Of a DNA stretch of 11,092 bases, positions 7,453 through 11,092 are shown piece after piece. The DNA comes from Eubacterium sp. (lineage in GTDB: Bacteria > Bacillota > Clostridia > Lachnospirales > Lachnospiraceae). The notes under the pieces were generated by a model. That model made no database searches, was not told where the DNA came from, and was given only the letters and a program-made list of their open reading frames with translations. A program made the position numbers and the translations under genes. Position 1 is the first letter of the stretch; each line of letters begins with the position of its first letter. The stretch spans positions 1-11,092 of the forward strand of contig DOVJ01000154.1 of the NCBI GenBank assembly GCA_003520145.1, read 5' to 3'.

Positions 7453-7458
7453 ATTATA
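7453..7458 (-). promoter_or_regulatory. putative -10 box of the PBP-like operon
   Basis: TATAAT on the - strand, within an AT-rich run. It would place a transcript start near 7445 and a leader of about 20 nt carrying the AAAGGGG site. No TTGACA-like -35 box is found 16-18 bp upstream (AATATG, AAATAT, AAAATA), suggesting an activator-dependent or curvature-assisted promoter. Inferred from motif and position only. Confidence 0.5.
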
Positions 7459-7477
7459 TATATAAGGGCATATGCAT

Positions 7478-7524
7478 ATTTTCTGCTATATTTTCTAACC
7501 CATTTTCTTACTATTTTCTCTGGG
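7478..7524. repeat. four phased 11-12-bp direct repeats starting ATTTTCT
   Basis: Four consecutive units begin with ATTTTCT at 7478, 7490, 7502 and 7513 (periods 12, 12 and 11): ATTTTCTGCTAT, ATTTTCTAACCC, ATTTTCTTACT and ATTTTCTCTGGG. On the - strand the shared core is AGAAAAT. They sit directly upstream of the putative -10 box, about one helical turn apart, as expected for a cooperatively binding regulator or for phased A-tracts that bend DNA. The last unit overlaps the hairpin at 7523-7544. Confidence 0.75.
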
Positions 7525-7553
7525 AGTTTGCGAAAGCAGACTCCTGTCTTTTT
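7521..7553 (+). terminator. terminator-like hairpin oriented on the + strand
   Basis: The arms GGAGTTTGC (7523-7531) and GCAGACTCC (7536-7544) give a 9-bp stem with one G-U pair, closed by a GAAA tetraloop and followed by TGTCTTTTT. The T-run exists only on the + strand. On the - strand, the direction of both flanking genes, the stem has a C-A mismatch and is followed by CAGAGAAAAT. It would therefore stop rightward, antisense transcription rather than end the 754-aa gene, whose TAA (7552-7554) overlaps the T-run. Confidence 0.6.
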
Positions 7554-9816
7554 ATGGACATACCAAAAGTATGTCGTCCCTTATATCACTGTACTTTAAC
7601 TTAATAAGTTCTCCACTAGAATTCCTGCAGGTAAGTTCCTCCTTAGTATATCCACAGATAAGAATTTCGTTATCATTCTTATCACGAGAAACCACGAATC
7701 CACCCATGGCAACAAAGCCAAGAACATCGCTTAATTCATAAGAAGAATAATCCTTACAATCAGCTATATTGTACACATAAGCCTTAGCCTCATCAGCCAA
7801 AGCCTTACAGTTAGGCTTGCACAAGTATTCCATGCGTGCCTTCCTGATATCATATATCCTTGTATCACCGCTAAGATGCCATGCAGAATCTATAACACCC
7901 TTATCAAAGTATATGTGCTTAGTATAGCCGTATGAAACATCCCTTGCATCATAAACAGGTGAAGAAAGCTTTAATATGCGCTCTCTTAGACGTCTTGCAC
8001 TAGAAACAGTAGACACAGCATCATTAACAGCAACACTGTTGTCGTTCTTGTTAAGAAGCTGATCGTCATCTATACTTACAAAACCAACATCAGTCTTCTT
8101 AACCCTTGTCAGTCTCGCTCTGTTACCGATGATCTCGCCTCCTGTTATATAAGCATCCGAAGGTGCATACTCCTTGATAACATTAAGCTCCTTATCAAGC
8201 ACATACAATCTGTTCAGAGGAGCTATCTGACTTCTGGTGATATCATTATATATATCGGCTTTATCTCCGATTCCGTATATAAGATCATTCTCAATATATC
8301 CGATTATTCTTACCAAAGAACCTTCTGGTACCTCTATATTCTTAGCTGTTTTCTTTTTTATATCGAGAACACTTATGGAATCACCCTTTGTATATGCCAT
8401 ATACGCCTTATCGGCGCTTACACAATAATCGTCTATATGATCTATAACCTCTGTATATTCACCAGTTTCATGATCTATATTAACAAGCTTATCTTGATAG
8501 AGGACCGTTATATTGCCAGCCTCATCAGCGTAGAATATATCCGAAAGCTGTTCTTCTAAGGTAGCATAGGTACAGGCATAAGGTATGAACATGATCTCAC
8601 TGCAGGTCTTCTTCTCATGATCATAATCCATCACACTGATACCCACTTCACCTTCATGAAGCGAATTATTCATATAACCATAGATTATGAATCTGATATT
8701 GCCATCCTCGCTCACATCAAGAACCTTCATATCATGCTCATTATGACGCTCTCTTACCGAATCGCCCTCGCTGATATCGTAGGTAAATATACGATTAAGC
8801 TCATTCTCATGATGATCATACATATAGAGTTCGCCATTGACCACATATGCTATATAATATTCCTGCTTATCGTACTTATAATCCACATCCTTAACATCCG
8901 AGATGCCCAGATATATCCTTGAAGTAGACTTAACAGAATTCATATACTTGTATTCTTCCGTAACATACCTGTCATAGCCCATGAGATACATACCTCTCGG
9001 ACTCTCGTCCATGGTAAATGTTTCGCTTACATCGAATATACTGCTCTCACCATCAAGTTCTGCCAAAAGCTTATAATCAAGCCTTATAACAGCCTTCGTG
9101 CCAGACACCTCAACTACAGTAACCGCTGGTTCATCTATACGGTTAACCGTAAAAAACTTATATCCGAGCATATCTATATCCGAATGAATATTCACATATC
9201 CCAGATCAGTATTATCCATAGCATCAGATGTTTCCATATACTTATTAAGTGTTCTGACCTTCGTCTTATCAAGGGTAGTATCCGAAAACTCCCTTACAAG
9301 CGATGTCTTATAGGAAATCTTAGCATTTTCATCATATCTGATTCTGGTATAGTAATATATGCTCTCCTTCTTCGAAGTCTTAAGCTTGATCACCAGAAGA
9401 TAGTCCTCCCCGTGTTCAAGAAGATTCTTGATAGGAAGTGTAGCAGTCACATGGCTTCCAAGGTCCACAACATCTATAGCTTCACTGTCCTCATAGAGAT
9501 TAGCTCCATCAAGGCTTCTTATCTCATAACCAACACCTGATATATCACTATTATATCTGTCTATATCTATCTTAAGCCTTCTGTTTTCAGGTATAACAGT
9601 GATACCCTCAAGCAGAAGATTATAATCCCGTTCACTTGCATAACCGTAGAGACGGTTATATCTTAGGTCGTCAGAAAGCATATATACAACAGGATACGTA
9701 CACTCATCCATGAGTACAATCCTCTGTTCACCCTGCTTCTTAACAGTCTTACTGCATACCAAAACAGTAATAACTGCCGCAATAATCAGACTTATAATCT
9801 TTATAGTCGATTTCAA
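7552..9816 (-). CDS. membrane-anchored extracytoplasmic protein of unknown function (754 aa)
   Basis: I do not recognise this protein. A single N-terminal membrane segment (about residues 4-21, TIKIISLIIAAVITVLVC) is followed by about 730 residues that are probably outside the cell. Residues about 70-170 look like a beta-sandwich module (alternating beta strands, e.g. RLKIDIDRYN, HVTATLPI). Residues about 280-590 contain strand-turn-strand units such as YYIAYVVNGELYMYD, LDVSEDGNIRFIIYGY, YCVSADKAYMAYTKGDSISV and RLYVLDKELNVIKEY, reminiscent of a TolB/YncE-type beta-propeller; this is a weak structural guess. The C-terminal part (about 625-754) has six Cys, which could pair or bind metal. The frame stays open upstream to a TTG at 9939, but that extension lies in the atpC terminator. 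TTG at 9814-9816, with GGAGAG 5 nt upstream and directly before the membrane segment, is the likely start. It follows atpC by 129 bp and precedes the PBP-like gene; a joint envelope role is inference. Confidence 0.85.
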   Translation of the reverse strand: MKSTIKIISLIIAAVITVLVCSKTVKKQGEQRIVLMDECTYPVVYMLSDDLRYNRLYGYASERDYNLLLEGITVIPENRRLKIDIDRYNSDISGVGYEIRSLDGANLYEDSEAIDVVDLGSHVTATLPIKNLLEHGEDYLLVIKLKTSKKESIYYYTRIRYDENAKISYKTSLVREFSDTTLDKTKVRTLNKYMETSDAMDNTDLGYVNIHSDIDMLGYKFFTVNRIDEPAVTVVEVSGTKAVIRLDYKLLAELDGESSIFDVSETFTMDESPRGMYLMGYDRYVTEEYKYMNSVKSTSRIYLGISDVKDVDYKYDKQEYYIAYVVNGELYMYDHHENELNRIFTYDISEGDSVRERHNEHDMKVLDVSEDGNIRFIIYGYMNNSLHEGEVGISVMDYDHEKKTCSEIMFIPYACTYATLEEQLSDIFYADEAGNITVLYQDKLVNIDHETGEYTEVIDHIDDYCVSADKAYMAYTKGDSISVLDIKKKTAKNIEVPEGSLVRIIGYIENDLIYGIGDKADIYNDITRSQIAPLNRLYVLDKELNVIKEYAPSDAYITGGEIIGNRARLTRVKKTDVGFVSIDDDQLLNKNDNSVAVNDAVSTVSSARRLRERILKLSSPVYDARDVSYGYTKHIYFDKGVIDSAWHLSGDTRIYDIRKARMEYLCKPNCKALADEAKAYVYNIADCKDYSSYELSDVLGFVAMGGFVVSRDKNDNEILICGYTKEELTCRNSSGELIKLKYSDIRDDILLVCP

Positions 9817-9821
9817 AATAA

Positions 9822-9827
9822 CTCTCC
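9822..9827 (-). promoter_or_regulatory. ribosome site supporting a TTG start at 9816
   Basis: GGAGAG on the - strand, 5 nt before TTG (9814-9816). No ATG lies at a suitable distance, and the N-terminal membrane helix begins at once after this codon. This decides against the longer reading frame starting at 9939. Confidence 0.8.
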
Positions 9828-9840
9828 AATATACTATGTT

Positions 9841-9863
9841 CAAGTCTCGCACCGCGAGACTTG
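9841..9863. repeat. perfect 10-bp inverted repeat in the leader of the 754-aa gene
   Basis: CAAGTCTCGC (9841-9850) and GCGAGACTTG (9854-9863) pair perfectly around the 3-nt spacer ACC. With one mismatch the stem extends by two more pairs (GT/AC). No T-run follows on either strand, so it is not an intrinsic terminator. It lies between the atpC terminator and the ribosome site of the 754-aa gene. It could be an operator dyad, or an RNA hairpin at the 5' end of a processed or read-through transcript. Confidence 0.8.
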
Positions 9864-9870
9864 CACGACT

Positions 9871-9936
9871 GAAAAGGAGCTGTAAAAACACAATCAACGG
9901 GACACGCCTCGACCCTGTGCTTGTTTTTACAGCCCC
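9871..9936 (-). terminator. long intrinsic terminator of the ATP synthase operon
   Basis: On the - strand GGGGCTGTAAAAACA (9936-9922) pairs with TGTTTTTACAGCTCC (9890-9876) over 15 bp with one G-U pair, followed by TTTTC (9875-9871). The 31-nt loop contains a possible inner stem (GGGTC with GTCCC-like bases). It starts about 10 bp after the atpC stop. The outer clamp GGGCTGT/ACAGCTCC-TTTT is the same as in the metY terminator. The loop is unusually long, and no clear promoter follows before the next gene, so partial read-through is possible. Confidence 0.85.
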
Positions 9937-9945
9937 CAATAATGA

Positions 9946-10344
9946 TCACTTTAGTGTTTCTATACGCGCTATAGATCTCCTTAGAGCATACTCGGCCCTG
10001 GACATATCGGCACCACTTTCCTTCAAGTGGCGCTCTGCCCTCACCATAGCTTCCTTCGCCCTGTTAAGATCTATCTCTTCAGGCCATTCAGCTATCTCAG
10101 CCATGATCATGACCTTATCCGGCAGAACCTCCATAAATCCGGAGTGTATGGCGGCTTTTTTAACATCCGCACCTACATGTATCTTGGCAACGCCCGGAGT
10201 CAACACGCTCGTAAGCGGAATATGACCGGCATATATACCAAGATCGCCTTCAAGTGTCGATATCTCAACCATATCAACTTTATCCGCATAGAAAACCCTC
10301 TCAGGAGTTATGATCTCCAGATCGAATCTCTTATCATCCGCCAT
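9946..10344 (-). CDS. atpC: F1Fo ATP synthase subunit epsilon
   Basis: A complete 132-residue epsilon subunit of the F1 sector, on the central stalk with gamma, where it couples rotation and restrains ATP hydrolysis. The N-terminal beta-sandwich (about 1-86) carries LEIITPERVFYADKV and STLEGDLGIYAGHIPLTSVL; the C-terminal two-helix hairpin (about 88-132) carries IDLNRAKEAMVRAERHL. The sequence IDLNRA (91-96) fits the I(L)DxxRA motif by which Bacillus epsilon binds ATP. Length matches the family (about 130-140). ATG at 10342-10344 has GAGGG 7 nt upstream; the atpD stop lies 14 bp before it, so the two are in one operon in the usual beta-epsilon order. The gene is closed by the terminator at 9871-9936. 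Confidence 0.97.
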   Translation of the reverse strand: MADDKRFDLEIITPERVFYADKVDMVEISTLEGDLGIYAGHIPLTSVLTPGVAKIHVGADVKKAAIHSGFMEVLPDKVMIMAEIAEWPEEIDLNRAKEAMVRAERHLKESGADMSRAEYALRRSIARIETLK

Positions 10345-10358
10345 ATAAAAGCCCTCAC

Positions 10359-11092
10359 TTAAGCACGCTCAACTCTCTCGATAACATCATCTATACTGCC
10401 CGCATTGAGGAAGTAAACCTCAGGCACATCATCATGCTTACCATCAAGTATCTCCTTAAAGCCTCTTATCGTCTCATTAAGCGGAACATACTTGCCCTCA
10501 AGACCTGTAAACTGACCAGCAACGAAGAAAGGCTGTGACAGGAATCTCTGAATCTTACGAGCTCTCGATACAACAAGCTTATCATTCTCAGAAAGCTCAT
10601 CCATACCAAGAATAGATATGATATCCTGCAATTCCTTATACTTCTGAAGAATAGCCTGAACACCTCTGGCTACAGAATAGTGCTCTTCTCCGACGATTCT
10701 CGGATCAAGGATACGAGACGTAGACTCAAGCGGATCAACTGCCGGGTAAATACCAAGCTCAACGATAGATCTTGAAAGAACCGTAGTCGCATCAAGATGT
10801 GCAAATGTTGTGGCTGGAGCAGGGTCTGTTAAGTCATCCGCAGGCACATATACAGCCTGTACAGATGTGATAGAACCATTCTTAGTAGATGTGATTCTCT
10901 CCTGCAGAGCGCCCATCTCAGTCTGAAGTGTAGGCTGATAACCTACCGCAGAGGGCATACGTCCAAGCAAAGCAGAAACCTCTGAACCTGCCTGTGTAAA
11001 TCTGAAAATGTTATCGATGAATAAAAGTACGTCCTTACCACCCTTATCACGGAAGTACTCAGCCATTGTAAGTCCTGTAAGACCTACTCTCA
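10359..11092 (-). CDS. atpD: F1Fo ATP synthase subunit beta, C-terminal part; 5' end outside window
   Basis: About 243 C-terminal residues of the catalytic beta subunit (full length about 460). The frame stays open to the right edge (RVGLTGLT precedes MAEYFRDKGG), so the ATG at 11064-11066 is internal. Seen are the Walker B region DVLLFIDNIFRF with the catalytic-site aspartate, GSEVSALLGRMPSAVGYQPT, the ERITSTK block with the glutamate-arginine pair, VQAVYVPADDLTDPAPATTF, LSRSIVELGIYPAVDPLESTSR (family signature), and the C-terminal helical domain. The P-loop lies outside the window. The DELSEED lever that contacts gamma and epsilon reads DELSEND, one acidic residue short of consensus. The stop TAA (10359-10361) is 14 bp from atpC. 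The rest of the atp operon should lie to the right. Confidence 0.97.
   Translation of the reverse strand, partial: RVGLTGLTMAEYFRDKGGKDVLLFIDNIFRFTQAGSEVSALLGRMPSAVGYQPTLQTEMGALQERITSTKNGSITSVQAVYVPADDLTDPAPATTFAHLDATTVLSRSIVELGIYPAVDPLESTSRILDPRIVGEEHYSVARGVQAILQKYKELQDIISILGMDELSENDKLVVSRARKIQRFLSQPFFVAGQFTGLEGKYVPLNETIRGFKEILDGKHDDVPEVYFLNAGSIDDVIERVERA

Noticed and set aside
7425..7454. A ten-residue longer PBP-like protein from ATG at 7454
   Set aside because: There is no ribosome site, and the ATG overlaps the putative TATAAT box; ATG at 7424 has AAAGGGG.
7521..7553. Terminator for the 754-aa gene
   Set aside because: On the - strand the stem has a mismatch and is followed by an A-rich stretch, not a U-run; the T-run is only on the + strand.
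9752..9765. Lipoprotein signal (VLVC) at the N-terminus of the 754-aa protein
   Set aside because: The residue before Cys is Val; lipoboxes need Gly, Ala or Ser there, so a simple membrane anchor is preferred.
9838..9863. Resemblance of GTTCAAGTCTCGC to a tRNA T-arm, suggesting a tRNA remnant or attachment site
   Set aside because: No acceptor, D-arm or anticodon arm can be built around it, and no integrase or second copy is in the window; it is explained as one arm of a perfect hairpin.
9817..9939. A 41-residue N-terminal extension of the 754-aa protein from TTG at 9939
   Set aside because: It would be encoded by the atpC terminator and a leader hairpin, and a well-placed ribosome site supports TTG at 9816.

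Overview
The window looks like chromosomal DNA of a Gram-positive anaerobe in the Clostridia, most likely the family Lachnospiraceae. The pointers are moderate-to-low GC, AGGAGG-type ribosome sites, heavy AGA/CTT/ATA codon use, a class of terminators with a GGGCTGT...ACAGCTCC-T(n) clamp, and the protein families present (DUF975 fused to the CmpB-like permease family, a 7TM HD-GYP protein, an AIM24-family protein). The family assignment is inference; no rRNA or other marker is present. No mobile element, CRISPR array, tRNA or rRNA gene was seen.

Layout. The left edge holds the 3' part of metY (O-acetylhomoserine sulfhydrylase) on the + strand, closed by a strong intrinsic terminator at about 636-674. 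All other genes are on the - strand and read leftwards. Going in the direction of transcription from the right edge: the C-terminal half of atpD (F1 beta) and complete atpC (F1 epsilon), the end of the ATP synthase operon; a 129-bp gap with a long terminator hairpin and a second perfect 10-bp hairpin; a 754-aa membrane-anchored extracytoplasmic protein of unknown function that starts with TTG at 9816; a 127-bp gap with a + strand terminator-like hairpin, four phased 11-12-bp repeats and a -10 box; a class A penicillin-binding-protein-like protein whose transpeptidase motifs are lost and whose glycosyltransferase motifs are eroded; a dCMP deaminase; a DUF975-CmpB fusion membrane protein; a 7TM HD-GYP protein; an AIM24-family protein; and a doubtful 78-codon membrane ORF that runs into the metY terminator.

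How the genes work together. From the PBP-like gene to the AIM24 gene the spacings are 10, 8, 30 and 29 bp, which suggests one operon mixing cell-envelope, nucleotide and c-di-GMP functions. The PBP-like protein and the 754-aa protein are both anchored by one N-terminal membrane segment with large external parts, so a shared envelope role is plausible but not shown. The best candidate for something undescribed is this pair: an intact, full-length but apparently catalytically dead bifunctional PBP next to a large unknown extracytoplasmic protein, with an unusual phased-repeat promoter region between them.
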